Shown here in pieces: positions 18,025 through 27,248 of a stretch of 64,000 nt of DNA. The notes under the pieces are model-generated. The model was not told where the DNA came from. It did no database searches and saw only the letters and a list, made by a program, of their open reading frames with translations. The stretch is from Nocardioides sp. (lineage in GTDB: Bacteria; Actinomycetota; Actinomycetes; Propionibacteriales; Nocardioidaceae). Location: NCBI GenBank assembly GCA_037045645.1, contig JBAOIH010000006.1, positions 41,125 to 105,124 on the forward strand, read 5' to 3'. Made by a program: the position numbers and the translations under genes. Position 1 is the stretch's first letter; each line of letters begins with the position of its first letter.

Positions 18025-18040
18025 GTGACTCGCGAGTCAC
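18025..18040. promoter_or_regulatory. Perfect 16-bp palindrome, probable TetR operator
   Basis: GTGACTCGCGAGTCAC is perfectly self-complementary. It lies in the 172-base divergent gap between the TetR gene and moeZ, 15 bases upstream of the TetR start codon. Length and symmetry fit a TetR dimer site; binding is inferred. Confidence 0.65.
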
Positions 18041-18181
18041 ATCGTCTGCGACTCCCGCTGTCCGGATGCCGGTCGTGGCGGGGGTGATCGACATGGGCAG
18101 GAGACGATGGGAAGAACCACGACGTGTGCGTGGTTGGGCCAAGACCGTCCAAACCCACCACAACTTTTCAGAGGAGCCCTC

Positions 18182-19381
18182 GTGTCCTTCGCGCCGCTCG
18201 TGGAGCCCGCCGACTCGCTTTCCATCGAGGAGGTCCGCCGCTACAGCCGGCACCTGATCATTCCCGACGTCGGGATGACGGGACAGAAGCGGCTCAAGAA
18301 CGCCAAGGTGCTCGTCATCGGCGCTGGCGGCCTCGGCTCGCCCGCGCTGCTCTACCTGGCCGCGGCAGGCGTGGGCACGCTGGGCATCGCGGAGTTCGAC
18401 GAGGTGGACGAGTCCAACCTTCAGCGCCAGGTGATCCACGGCCAGTCCGACATCGGCAAGTCCAAGGCAGTCTCGGCCAAGGAGTCGATCCTCGAGGTCA
18501 ACCCGCTCGTCAACGTGGTCTTGCACGAGGGGCGCCTGGAGAACGACAACGTCAAGCAGGTCTTCGAGGGCTATGACCTGATCATCGACGGCACCGACAA
18601 CTTCGCCACGCGCTACATGGTCAACGACGCGGCGTACTTCCTGGGCATCCCCTATGTCTGGGGCTCGATCTATCGCTTCGACGGCCAGGCCAGCGTCTTC
18701 GCGCCGATGCTCGGTGAGGACCTCCCGTGCTATCGCTGCCTCTACCCCGAGCCGCCCCCGCCGGGCATGGTGCCGTCGTGCGCCGAGGGCGGCGTACTCG
18801 GCGTCCTGTGCGCCGCGATCGGCGCGATCCAGGTCAACGAGGGCATCAAGTTGCTGACCGGCATCGGTGAGCCGATCGCCGGCAAGCTGATGATCTACGA
18901 CGCGCTGGAGATGGAATACCGCAAGCTGCGCGTACGCAAGGACCCCAACTGCGCGCTGTGCGGCGAGCACCCCACGGTGACCGACCTGATCGACTACGAG
19001 ACCTTCTGCGGTGCCGTCTCCGACGAGGCCGCCGAGGCCGCGGTCGGCTCCACGATCTCGGTCACCCAGCTCGAGTCGATGCTCAAGGAGCGCGAGGAGG
19101 GTACGCGCGACTTCGTCCTGATCGACGTACGCGAGCCCAACGAGTTCGAGATCAACCAGATCCCCGGTGCGGTGCTGATCCCCAAGGGAGAGTTCCTCAA
19201 CGGCAACGCCCTGGAGCAGTTGCCGCAGGACAAGCAGGTCGTGCTGCACTGCAAGAGCGGCGTACGGTCGGCCGAGTGCCTGGCGATTGTGAAGGGCGCC
19301 GGCTACGCCGACGCCGTCCACGTCGGCGGCGGGGTCGTGGCCTGGGTCAACCAGATCGACCCGAGCCAACCCTCCTACTGA
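18182..19381 (+). CDS. moeZ: Adenylyltransferase/sulfurtransferase MoeZ (MoeB plus rhodanese domain)
   Basis: 399 residues. The GTG at 18182 is chosen for the AGAGGAG site 7 bases upstream. Residues about 15-265 form the E1-like adenylation domain: RHLIIPDVGMTGQKRL, GAGGLGSPALLYLAAAGVG, DFDEVDESNLQRQ-like loop, and zinc cysteines in CYRCLYP and CALCGEH. Residues about 285-395 form a rhodanese domain with the active Cys in HCKSGVRS. MoeZ activates the C-termini of sulfur carriers (MoaD/CysO/ThiS type) and thiocarboxylates them, serving molybdopterin and cysteine synthesis. That is relevant to the Mo-enzyme in the next region. By recalled order it is the Rv3206c counterpart. Confidence 0.92.
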   Translation: MSFAPLVEPADSLSIEEVRRYSRHLIIPDVGMTGQKRLKNAKVLVIGAGGLGSPALLYLAAAGVGTLGIAEFDEVDESNLQRQVIHGQSDIGKSKAVSAKESILEVNPLVNVVLHEGRLENDNVKQVFEGYDLIIDGTDNFATRYMVNDAAYFLGIPYVWGSIYRFDGQASVFAPMLGEDLPCYRCLYPEPPPPGMVPSCAEGGVLGVLCAAIGAIQVNEGIKLLTGIGEPIAGKLMIYDALEMEYRKLRVRKDPNCALCGEHPTVTDLIDYETFCGAVSDEAAEAAVGSTISVTQLESMLKEREEGTRDFVLIDVREPNEFEINQIPGAVLIPKGEFLNGNALEQLPQDKQVVLHCKSGVRSAECLAIVKGAGYADAVHVGGGVVAWVNQIDPSQPSY

Positions 19382-20755
19382 GCAGCTGACAGTTCGGCGA
19401 GCCGGGCCAACGCCTTCGAGAAGATCTCCGCGGGCGGGGTGACGAGTCCGGCGCCGACCTGTCCGACGCCCGCGATCCGACCGGCCATGCCGGTATTGAT
19501 CTGCGGCAGGATGCCGGTGCGGCAGACCAGTGACACGTCGATCCCCGTCGGCGTGCCCTGGAACTCCAACACCGGCACCGACCAGCGCGGGTTCTCGGCC
19601 AGGGTGATCTCGTGCATCCGCCGGGTGGTCGCGAGCGCATCCGGCACACTGCCGCCGACGAAACGTACGATCGCCGGCGCCGTCGCCATCGCGAACCCGC
19701 CGATGCCTGCGGTCTCGGTGATCGCCGAGTCGCCGATGTCGGGATTGGCGTCCTCGGGGCCGTAATCACCGAGAAACAGACCGTCGGCCAACTGCGCAGG
19801 TCCGGTGAACCATTCGTCGCCGGTGCCCGACACCTGGATGCCGAAGTCGGTGCCGTTGCGTGCCATCGCGACCACCATCGTCGAGCCGGGCACATCGCGA
19901 CCGGCGTCGAGGGCGAAGCTTGCAGGCGGGCATCGCCAGGTTGAGGAAGAAGTGGTCGTTGCCGCCGATGAACCGCATCGCCTGTGCCACATCGGCCGCG
20001 TCGCGACCGCTGGTCACCATCGCGGGCGCGAGATCGCGCAGCAACATCAGCGTGCCCGCGCGGTTGCGGTTGTGTGCCTCGTCGCCCATCTGCAGCATCT
20101 GGGTGAGGATGCCGGTGACATCGACGGGATCCGTCGACCGCACTGCCGTCTGGAGCAGCGGGCCGAGCACCCCGCTCATCCAGCGCAACCGGTCGAGCAC
20201 CTCGGGGGCGTACGCGCCGTAGCGCAGCACCTTGCCCAGGCCCTCGTTGAGCGAGCAATACGTACGCCGCCCGCTCTCTGGGTCTTCCAGGACCCACATC
20301 CACATCGACGGTGTCACCACACCGGCCATCGGGCCGACGGTGCTGTGGTGGTGGCACGGCTCGAGCGAGACGCTCGTGCCCGACTCGAAGAGGGCCTCGG
20401 CGTCCTCGGGGTCGTCGACCAGTCCCTCCAGGGCGGCACCGCCCATCAAGGCCCCACGCATGGGACCGGATGCGCGCGACCACTCCAGTGGGGGACCGGC
20501 GTGCAGGAACTGCCCAGGTTCCAGGCCGAGCACCTCACTGGCCGGCGCCACGTCCACCAGATGGGCGGTGACGGCCAGCATCGCCTCGACCGCGCGGCGG
20601 TTGGCTGCCGTACGCCGAGGGTCGGTGGCAACGGCGGCGAGGTCACTTTCGGTGCCGGGCATCGGGGGACGCCAGTCGACCCGGGTGACCTGGACGGACT
20701 GGGCGGCGACGGCGTCGGCGAACATGTCGGCCCCGACGTTGACTACCTGGGTCAT
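19375..20755 (-). pseudogene. DUF1116 protein (YlbE/AllG-like carbamoyltransferase subunit), interrupted by apparent frameshift
   Basis: Starts at the ATG 20755, overlapping the fdrA stop. About 270 residues read normally: MTQVVNVGADMFADAV, LGLEPGQFLHAGPPLEW, a HHH-containing EPCHHHSTVGPMAGV stretch, and GGNDHFFLNLAMPACK. The frame breaks at 19915-19920, where the minus strand reads AGCTTC. Using AGCTC gives CKLALDAGRDVPGST and continues through TDFGIQVSGTGDEWF and IGGFAMATAPAIV to the TAG. The joined protein (about 459 residues) is a full-length DUF1116 protein. In E. coli this family is a subunit (AllG/YlbE) of oxamate carbamoyltransferase. Its 3' end overlaps the moeZ end by 7 bases. Confidence 0.8.
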
Positions 20756-22233
20756 CGTGCTGCTCCGATCAACTCGACCGCACGCCTGGCCGCGTACGCA
20801 TTCGACAGATGAACCTCGGCGCCCGCGGCGACCAGTGCTTCGCGGGTGGCGTGGAGATCCTGCGGATCCAGGTCCGTGCCCAGCAGTGCCACGATCACGG
20901 GGATGGGTCGCGCGCTGCGAGCCGCCGCGATGGCCGGTGCCAGCCGGGAGGCAGGGTCGGGCTCCGCGCCGTGTCCCAGCACCAGGTCGAGCAGGATCAC
21001 GCCGGTGTCGGGGTCCTCTGCGACCCGGGTGAGGTGCTCCAAGCGCAACGTCGGATCGATCATGGGGTGTGCGCGTCCTTGGGTGAGCGCATCGTCTCCG
21101 AAGTCGATCATCAGATGTGTCGGCGCGGTCAGATCCGGTCCCAGCGCGAGGTCGGGAGAGAGCGGGATGTTGCTGCGGATCGGGCCGAGCGTCGATGTCG
21201 CGATCAGCATCGCCTCGTCGCACAAGGTGCCGCCGACGAAGAGGCCACGCAGGTAGTGACCGGTGGCCGGTCCGGTGTTGTCGACGCCGGAGACCGGCCA
21301 TTGGGGTGCCGGCGCGCCCAGCCGGGCCAGAGCCGACTCGGCTACAGCGGTCAGATCGCGCTCCCCAGGTCCGAGGAGGCCGAACTCGACCGGCGTGCCG
21401 AGGCCCTCGGCGAACGTCCGCAGGTCGCGGGCCACCTCCTCGGCAGGTGGCTTGGACACCAAGACGACGAGGTCGATCTCGGGATCGTCGTCCAGTCGGC
21501 GCAGGGCCGCGCGGGTGGAGATGCCGCCCACGTCGGCCGAGAGATCGCGACCCCCCACCCCGAGAGCCCAGGTGACCCCGACGCCGTCGTGCTCGGCCCC
21601 CGCGAGGTGCAGCAGGCACAACAGTTGTTGGCACCCGGTGCCGGAGGCGGCCACGAGCCCGATCCGCCCCGGGCGCACCACGTTCGCGAACCCGAGTCCT
21701 ACCCCGTCGACGACGGCAGTGCCGCAGTCGGGGCCCATCACCAGACGATCGAGTCGCTGGGCAGCGGACTTCAGCGCGATCTCCTGCGCGACCGGGACGT
21801 TGTCACTGAAGACCATCACGTCACTGCCAGCGTCGAGAGCATCCATCGCCTCGACGACCGCGCTGGCTCCCGGCACCGAGATCAGCGCGAGGCAGTCGCG
21901 GTGGTCTCGCAGAGCGGCACCCGTCGTACGAGGTGGCGCCACCCTGACGTCGCCGGAGGCGGGGCGCGTAGGCGCGAGCGCATCGTCTACAGCGGCAAGC
22001 GCCAGGGCCAGATCGCCGTCCTCGGCCAACCGGAGGGCGACCACGAGATGGTTGCTCCCCGCCTCCTGCGGGATCTGGAAGCCCATGGCGCGCAGCACGT
22101 CGAGATTGAGTTCGGTCGCCATCGCGACCTGGGCCGCCGCGACTCCGGGTGTGGACTGCACGGTGCGGCTCACCTGCAGCAATGTCACGGAGTCGGCGTA
22201 CGCACCGGCTCGAAGCTCGACATGGTCGGTCAT
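20752..22233 (-). CDS. fdrA: FdrA-family protein, acyl-CoA-synthetase-like carbamoyltransferase subunit
   Basis: 493 residues. The succinyl-CoA-synthetase-like architecture is seen: an N-terminal DSVTLLQVSRTVQSTPGV segment, MVFSDNVPVAQEI, LVMGPDCGTAVVDGVGLGFAN (motif residues kept short here), GLVAASGTGCQQLLCLL, and the second half with GLFVGGTLCDEAML and DFGDDALTQGRAHPMID. FdrA proteins are related to succinyl-CoA synthetase; in E. coli FdrA (AllF) works with DUF1116 and DUF2877 proteins to convert oxalurate and phosphate to oxamate and carbamoyl phosphate. Both flanking genes overlap it by 4 bases, so the three are a coupled operon. Confidence 0.9.
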   Translation of the reverse strand: MTDHVELRAGAYADSVTLLQVSRTVQSTPGVAAAQVAMATELNLDVLRAMGFQIPQEAGSNHLVVALRLAEDGDLALALAAVDDALAPTRPASGDVRVAPPRTTGAALRDHRDCLALISVPGASAVVEAMDALDAGSDVMVFSDNVPVAQEIALKSAAQRLDRLVMGPDCGTAVVDGVGLGFANVVRPGRIGLVAASGTGCQQLLCLLHLAGAEHDGVGVTWALGVGGRDLSADVGGISTRAALRRLDDDPEIDLVVLVSKPPAEEVARDLRTFAEGLGTPVEFGLLGPGERDLTAVAESALARLGAPAPQWPVSGVDNTGPATGHYLRGLFVGGTLCDEAMLIATSTLGPIRSNIPLSPDLALGPDLTAPTHLMIDFGDDALTQGRAHPMIDPTLRLEHLTRVAEDPDTGVILLDLVLGHGAEPDPASRLAPAIAAARSARPIPVIVALLGTDLDPQDLHATREALVAAGAEVHLSNAYAARRAVELIGAAR

Positions 22234-22973
22234 GCCACGTTCCTTTCGGCGGTAAGTCGACGCTGCGCAAGAGCAGCGCCGACGAGGAGTCCGGCGCCGG
22301 AGGTGGCCCCGACGCGGGTCAGGCGTTCAGCGGAGTCGGCGGCTCGTGGCGAACCGACGTCGCGTAGGAAGTCGGCGAACTCGGGCACCACGTCGCCTGC
22401 GACCGCGTGGTCGAGCAGCGTCGCGGACAGTGTCGTCGTGCGCTCGCGATGTGTCCGCACGACATCGGCCACGACGCCATCAGGGCGGCCCGAAGCCGAG
22501 TGCACCGCGAGCCAGCCCGCGAGAATGTCGTCGCCCAAAGGAGTCAGCCCCGGACCACGTCCGAGCAGGTCCAAAGCCACCCGCGCGGTGATCGTGCCGG
22601 GTACGAAGGCGGCGACGAATCCGCGTACGTCCGGACCCACCTCGGTGAGGGCGCTCCAGGCGTCGCCGCGCAGAGCGTGCGGGAGGAGTGCAGGGGCCTG
22701 CTGCGAGCACAGGCGCCCGATCCGTACTTCGACTTCGCCGAATCGCAGGCGCCCGTCCGAGAGGTGGGCGGGCTCGGTGAGGCTCCGCACCGACTCCAGC
22801 AGGGTGCCGATGCCGCAGGGCACGCGTACGGCGTGCGCCGACAAGACGCCGACCGCGCTGCCGTCGACGTCGAGATACACCGCGTGCTCGCTGCGAGACA
22901 GGACGGGCAGTGTCCCGGCCGCGGCGCCGCGCAGCCGATCCACGACGGCCGGCGTAGCGACTCCGGGAATCAC
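22230..22973 (-). CDS. DUF2877 protein (YlbF/AllH-like carbamoyltransferase subunit)
   Basis: 247 residues. The family hallmark GRGPGLTPLGDDILAGWL is present near residue 140, with a serine/alanine-rich C-terminal helix (SGAGLLVGAALAQR). The N-terminus has a beta-rich HAVYLDVDGSAVGVLS segment. DUF2877 proteins accompany FdrA and DUF1116 and are the third subunit (AllH) of E. coli oxamate carbamoyltransferase. First gene of the three-gene operon; its start lies 35 bases from the divergent PucR gene, so the promoters overlap. Confidence 0.85.
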   Translation of the reverse strand: MIPGVATPAVVDRLRGAAAGTLPVLSRSEHAVYLDVDGSAVGVLSAHAVRVPCGIGTLLESVRSLTEPAHLSDGRLRFGEVEVRIGRLCSQQAPALLPHALRGDAWSALTEVGPDVRGFVAAFVPGTITARVALDLLGRGPGLTPLGDDILAGWLAVHSASGRPDGVVADVVRTHRERTTTLSATLLDHAVAGDVVPEFADFLRDVGSPRAADSAERLTRVGATSGAGLLVGAALAQRRLTAERNVA

Positions 22974-23008
22974 AAGCCTGACCGTAACGACGTCGCTTAG
23001 AGTGCTGA

Positions 23009-24313
23009 ATGTGGGTTAGTGCCAACCCGGACACTCAGAGGGGCCAAGAGTTGATAAAGGGACGGGATGTCGCGTCGGCGATCGCGCGGGCAGATGCGTT
23101 GCACACCGCGCTGACCCGCATCGTGTTGGAGGGCGGTGACCTCGACCGGATCGCACAAGAAGCCGGCGAGGTGATCGGCTGCGAGGTGATCGTCACCTCC
23201 ACCGACGGTCGCGAGCGCGCGGCTCATCTGGGCGACGAGGCTCGCGCCACGCTCGATCAGGCGGGCCTGCTCGACCCCACCGGCCGCGTCCGTGTCGAGC
23301 GGATGCTCACCAACGCCAACACCAGCACCCCCCATGGCGACGTCTTGATGGTGCGTGTCGGCGCAGCCGGCATGGACCTTGCACGCCTGATCGCCTACCA
23401 GCACGGCGGCACCCTGGCCGCGCATGATGTCCACTCGCTCGAACGCGCCGCGACGGTGGCCGCGTTGTTGATCACGAGGGAAGAGGCCATCAACGCGGTG
23501 CAGAACAAGTACCGCGGTGACTTCCTGCGGGACCTCTTCTTGGGTCGTGCGGGTCCGCGTGCGTACGTCGACGAGCATGCGGCCGCCTTCGGCTGGGACC
23601 TGGATCGCCCGATGGTCGTGGTCTCCGCCGAGCTCGACCCCTCGGGGCTGGACGGCGAGCACGCGTCGAGCGAACGTCGCCGGGAGTGGCAGGAGCGGTT
23701 CGCGGCAGCCTGGCGCCAGGTCTGTGCGGGCCTCGACGGCTCTGCGCCGAGCGTGGACTTCTCGTCCGAGGTCGTGACGCTGCTGCCAGTGGGTGACGAG
23801 CCCGGGTTGCCTCCCGGTGCCGACGTCGTGCGCAGCGCGGTCACGGGTGTCAGTGGCGACCGTGGTGGAGGGCGCCTGCCCTTCTCCGTCGGCGTCAGCC
23901 GGCTCGCCTCGTCCACCGACGATCTGCCGGCTGCCTACCAGCAAGCCCGGCGCGCGGTCGAAGTCGGACGCCGGGTGCGCGGCGGTGGCTCCACCACCTT
24001 CTTTGATCAACTCGGGCTGCACCGGCTGCTCGCGCTGGTGCCCGATCCTGCCGAACTCACGGCGTACGCCTGCGACATCTTGGGCCCGCTTGCCGAGAAG
24101 ACCCCCGAGGCTCGCGACCTGCGCGAGACCCTGCGCGTCCTGCTCGACACGAATTTCAACGTGGCCGAAGCCGCGCGGGCGCAGTTCTTCCACTACAACA
24201 CCATGCGCTACCGGGTGGGCAAGCTCGAACGCATCCTCGGGCCACTCTCGTCGGATCCGCACCTGCGACTCGATGTCGCCGTGGCCTTGCGTGTGCTGGA
24301 GATCGGCAACTAA
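23009..24313 (+). CDS. PucR-family transcriptional regulator
   Basis: 434 residues. The C-terminal PucR helix-turn-helix (about 365-430) is clear: LRVLLDTNFNVAEAAR and HYNTMRYRVGKLERILG. A GGDEF-like middle region (about 210-340) and an N-terminal sensory part (about 10-150) precede it. PucR proteins regulate purine and pyrimidine degradation genes, which suits the flanking permease, Mo-hydroxylase and FdrA operons. The ATG at 23009 has no strong ribosome-binding site; a TTG at 23051 is possible. It probably controls both the divergent carbamoyltransferase operon and the downstream permease/hydroxylase operon. Confidence 0.88.
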   Translation: MWVSANPDTQRGQELIKGRDVASAIARADALHTALTRIVLEGGDLDRIAQEAGEVIGCEVIVTSTDGRERAAHLGDEARATLDQAGLLDPTGRVRVERMLTNANTSTPHGDVLMVRVGAAGMDLARLIAYQHGGTLAAHDVHSLERAATVAALLITREEAINAVQNKYRGDFLRDLFLGRAGPRAYVDEHAAAFGWDLDRPMVVVSAELDPSGLDGEHASSERRREWQERFAAAWRQVCAGLDGSAPSVDFSSEVVTLLPVGDEPGLPPGADVVRSAVTGVSGDRGGGRLPFSVGVSRLASSTDDLPAAYQQARRAVEVGRRVRGGGSTTFFDQLGLHRLLALVPDPAELTAYACDILGPLAEKTPEARDLRETLRVLLDTNFNVAEAARAQFFHYNTMRYRVGKLERILGPLSSDPHLRLDVAVALRVLEIGN

Positions 24314-24466
24314 CGCCCCGCGAGAGTCTTCGTGGCCGAATCGTTGCCAGCGTGTCCGGTGTTCCTTCGGCATCTCCTGCCATGCAAGGTGTGTGATGGA
24401 CGCCACTAGTTTGTGGCATCTCGGGCCATTGGGGCAGGGCGCTCCGCGACCGAAAGGGATGTGAAC

Positions 24467-25924
24467 ATGTCGATGTTCAAGTGGGAAGTCGTCGATCCGG
24501 CTCCCGACGAGGCCGTAGCGCCGCATCAGCGGCTGCCCTGGGGCAAGACCGTCGGGCTGGGCGCCCAACATGTTGTCGCCATGTTCGGCGCGACCTTCGT
24601 CTTCCCGCTGATCATGGGCCTCAACGCCAACCTGGCGATCATGATGAGCGGCATCGCGACGATCTGCTTCCTGCTCATCGTCAAGGGCAAGGTGCCCAGC
24701 TATCTCGGCACCTCCGCGGCGTTCGTCGGCGGAGCGGCGGCGATCTACGCCCAAAACGGCGGCCCGGAGGATGTCACCGGTGCCATCTTGATCTCCGGCG
24801 TCGTCTTGGCGCTGGTCGGCGCATTGATCCACTTCGTCGGCACCGACATGCTCAACCGGGTGCTGCCCCCGGTCGTGACCGGCGCGGTCGTGATGTTGAT
24901 CGGGTTCAACCTGGCGCCGGTGGCGACCAACGTCTATATGCCTGCGGACTATTGGATCGCGCTGCTCACCATGGCCGCGGTGATCTTCATGGCGGTCGGG
25001 CTGCGCGGCTTCGCGGGCCGGATCGCGATCTTCCTCGGCCTGCTGTTCGGCTACGTCGTGTCCTTCCTCGCGGACAAGATGTTCGGCCAGATCACGTCCG
25101 TCACGCCGGACTCGGCCGGTGAGGCGGTGAAGCACTGGCGCGTGGACTGGACCATGGTCAAGGAAGCCGACTGGTTCGGTTTCCCCGTGCACACCGCAGA
25201 CGGCTTGGTGGGCAGCCAGGCATTCACGGACGGCTATGCGAAGGTCGGCTGGCACGCTCCTTCGTTCAGCATCGGATTCGCGTTGTTGGTGCTCCCGGCC
25301 GTGATCGCGCTGGTCGCCGAGAACGTCGGCCACGTCAAGGCCGTGGCCGATATGACCAAGACCGACCTCGACCCGATGATGGGCCGTGCCGTGGCCGGTG
25401 ACGGCGTCGGCACGGTGATTGCGACCGCCGTCGGTGGCTCGCCGACCACGACGTACGCCGAGAACATCGGGGTCATGGCCGCGACCAAGGTCTATTCGAC
25501 TGCCGCCTATTTCGTGGCCGCCGGAGTCGCCATCCTGCTCGGTCTGGTGCCCAAGTTCGGGCAGATCATCAACGCGACGCCACCTGCTGTCCTGGGCGGC
25601 ATCACCTTGGTGCTCTACGGCATGATCGGCTTGCTCGGCGCGAAGATCTGGAAAGAGAACAACGTCGACTTCTCCCGTCCACTCAACCTGGTCCCCGTGG
25701 CGGCTGGTCTGATCATGGGCATTGGGCTGGGCACCGACCGGTTCTTCCCGGTCACCGAGAACTTCACGCTCGGCGGCATTGCCATCGGTACGTTGATCAT
25801 CGTGATCGGCTATCACCTGGCGCGCTTGATGGCACCGGCGCGGGATCGCGACGGTGGCTCGGTGATCACGATCGGACAGGCTGGCTCCCAGACCCAGCTT
25901 GGGGATGAGCCCGAGACTCGATGA
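24467..25924 (+). CDS. NCS2-family nucleobase permease (uracil/xanthine type)
   Basis: 485 residues from the ATG at 24467, with GAAAGGGATG upstream. About 12-14 helices. Family markers are present: LGAQHVVAMFGAT in the first helix (QH pair), VGGSPTTTYAENIGVMAATK with the NCS2 signature E-N-x-G-x4-T-K, and the AENVGHV pair in the eighth helix. The sequence resembles UraA/uracil permeases more than purine permeases. It imports a nucleobase by proton symport. The stop overlaps the start of the FAD subunit gene by 4 bases, so uptake and oxidation are coupled in one operon, which supports pyrimidine import. A 153-base gap after PucR probably holds its promoter. Confidence 0.9.
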   Translation: MSMFKWEVVDPAPDEAVAPHQRLPWGKTVGLGAQHVVAMFGATFVFPLIMGLNANLAIMMSGIATICFLLIVKGKVPSYLGTSAAFVGGAAAIYAQNGGPEDVTGAILISGVVLALVGALIHFVGTDMLNRVLPPVVTGAVVMLIGFNLAPVATNVYMPADYWIALLTMAAVIFMAVGLRGFAGRIAIFLGLLFGYVVSFLADKMFGQITSVTPDSAGEAVKHWRVDWTMVKEADWFGFPVHTADGLVGSQAFTDGYAKVGWHAPSFSIGFALLVLPAVIALVAENVGHVKAVADMTKTDLDPMMGRAVAGDGVGTVIATAVGGSPTTTYAENIGVMAATKVYSTAAYFVAAGVAILLGLVPKFGQIINATPPAVLGGITLVLYGMIGLLGAKIWKENNVDFSRPLNLVPVAAGLIMGIGLGTDRFFPVTENFTLGGIAIGTLIIVIGYHLARLMAPARDRDGGSVITIGQAGSQTQLGDEPETR

Positions 25925-26763
25925 AACCTGCCCCGTTCGCCTTCCTCCGTCCGGCGTCACTCGACGATGCGCTGCACGCTCTCGCGAGTGATCCGGACGC
26001 GAAGGTGCTCGCGGGCGGACAGAGTCTCGTACCTCTCTTGTCGATGCGTCTTGCAGCCCCCTCGCTGCTCATCGACATCAACGCTCTCCCGGATCTCGGT
26101 CACGTCAGCGTCGACGCGGCCGGGGTCCGAGTGGGAGCACTCGTACGCCATGCGGACCTGCTGGCGCACCAGGAGGCTCGGCGAGTCCAACCGTTGATCG
26201 CCGCGGCCTTGTCGCATGTCGCGCACGCCACGATCCGCAACCGCGGCACCACCGTCGGCTCGCTCGTACACGCCGACGCCGCCGCCGAGATGCCGATGGT
26301 GCTGAGCTTGCTGGGCGGCTCGCTCACGGTCGCTTCGGCCTCCGGCACGCGTACGATCCCGGCCGCCGAACTCTTCGCCGGACCTTTGGAGTCCACGCTG
26401 GCCCATGACGAGATCGCGCTGGAGGCGCACTTCTCGGCATTGCCGCCCGGTGGCGGTGTCGCCTTCGACGAGGTCGCGCGACGCCACGGCGATTACGCCC
26501 TGGTCGGGGTCGGGGCGCTGGTCGAGGTCGAGGGCGAGACGGTGAGATGCGCCAGGCTGGGTTTCGTCTCCGTCAGTGACGTGCCAGTGGTCGTTGACGT
26601 GACGGATGCCCTTGACGACCCAGGTGCTCGTGCCTTGACCCACGTCGAGCCGCTGGGCGATATCCACGCCAGCGCCGACTACCGTGCCCACCTCGTCTCG
26701 ACCCTGAGCCGGCGAGTGCTCGCCGCCGCGATCGATGACGCCCGTGAGAGGAGCACGCGATGA
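25921..26763 (+). CDS. FAD-binding subunit of a molybdenum hydroxylase (CoxM/XdhB-like)
   Basis: 280 residues. FAD contacts AGGQSLVPL (31-39) and TIRNRGTTVGS (104-114) are both intact, followed by the C-terminal CO-dehydrogenase-flavoprotein domain (FDEVARRHGDYALVGVGA, then a helix near the end). The subunit transfers electrons from the 2Fe-2S clusters to FAD and on to an acceptor. It starts inside the permease stop (ATGA) and ends inside the next ATG, forming the first of three coupled hydroxylase genes. Confidence 0.92.
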   Translation: MKPAPFAFLRPASLDDALHALASDPDAKVLAGGQSLVPLLSMRLAAPSLLIDINALPDLGHVSVDAAGVRVGALVRHADLLAHQEARRVQPLIAAALSHVAHATIRNRGTTVGSLVHADAAAEMPMVLSLLGGSLTVASASGTRTIPAAELFAGPLESTLAHDEIALEAHFSALPPGGGVAFDEVARRHGDYALVGVGALVEVEGETVRCARLGFVSVSDVPVVVDVTDALDDPGARALTHVEPLGDIHASADYRAHLVSTLSRRVLAAAIDDARERSTR

Positions 26764-27248
26764 CCGAAGAGCGCCATCACATCCGCCTGCGGGTGAACGG
26801 CAACGCACACGAGATCAGCGTTCCGGCTCGTCGCCTGCTCTCCGACGCGTTGCGACACGAGTGCGGGCTGACCGGCACCCACGTCGGCTGCGAGCACGGT
26901 GTGTGTGGCGCCTGCACGGTCCTCATCGACGGTCGGCCGATGCGCTCGTGCCTGATGCTGGCCGTGTCCGCCGTCGACGCCGAGATCACCACCGTCGAGG
27001 GACTCGCCGACCAGGACGACACACTCTCGCCGGTGCAGCAGGCCTTCCACGAGTGTCACGGCCTGCAATGCGGATTCTGTACGCCGGGCTTCCTCACCAC
27101 GATCACCGCCGGGCTGCACGAAAACCCCGACCCGAACGAGGACGAGGCGCGCGAGATGATCGCGGGCAACCTGTGTCGCTGCACGGGTTATCAGAACATC
27201 GTGAAGTCGGTGTTGCGGGCGGCCGAGATCGAGCGTGAGCGTCGATGA
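26760..27248 (+). CDS. 2Fe-2S subunit of a molybdenum hydroxylase (CoxS/XdhC-type small subunit)
   Basis: 162 residues. Cysteines at 44, 49, 52 and 64 (CEHGVCGAC...C) bind the plant-ferredoxin-type cluster, and cysteines at 103, 106, 138 and 140 (CGFC...CRC) bind the helical-domain cluster. The motif GxCG(F)CTPG is intact. Length is typical. It passes electrons from the Mo centre to the FAD subunit. ATGA overlaps on both sides. Confidence 0.95.
   Translation: MTEERHHIRLRVNGNAHEISVPARRLLSDALRHECGLTGTHVGCEHGVCGACTVLIDGRPMRSCLMLAVSAVDAEITTVEGLADQDDTLSPVQQAFHECHGLQCGFCTPGFLTTITAGLHENPDPNEDEAREMIAGNLCRCTGYQNIVKSVLRAAEIERERR

Noticed and set aside
22997..25960. Long open frames antisense to PucR and permease
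   Set aside because: The sense strand carries complete, well-conserved proteins, and the antisense frame stays open only because high-GC codons give few stops. The same applies to the long antisense frames at 37526-40600 and 17213-19369.
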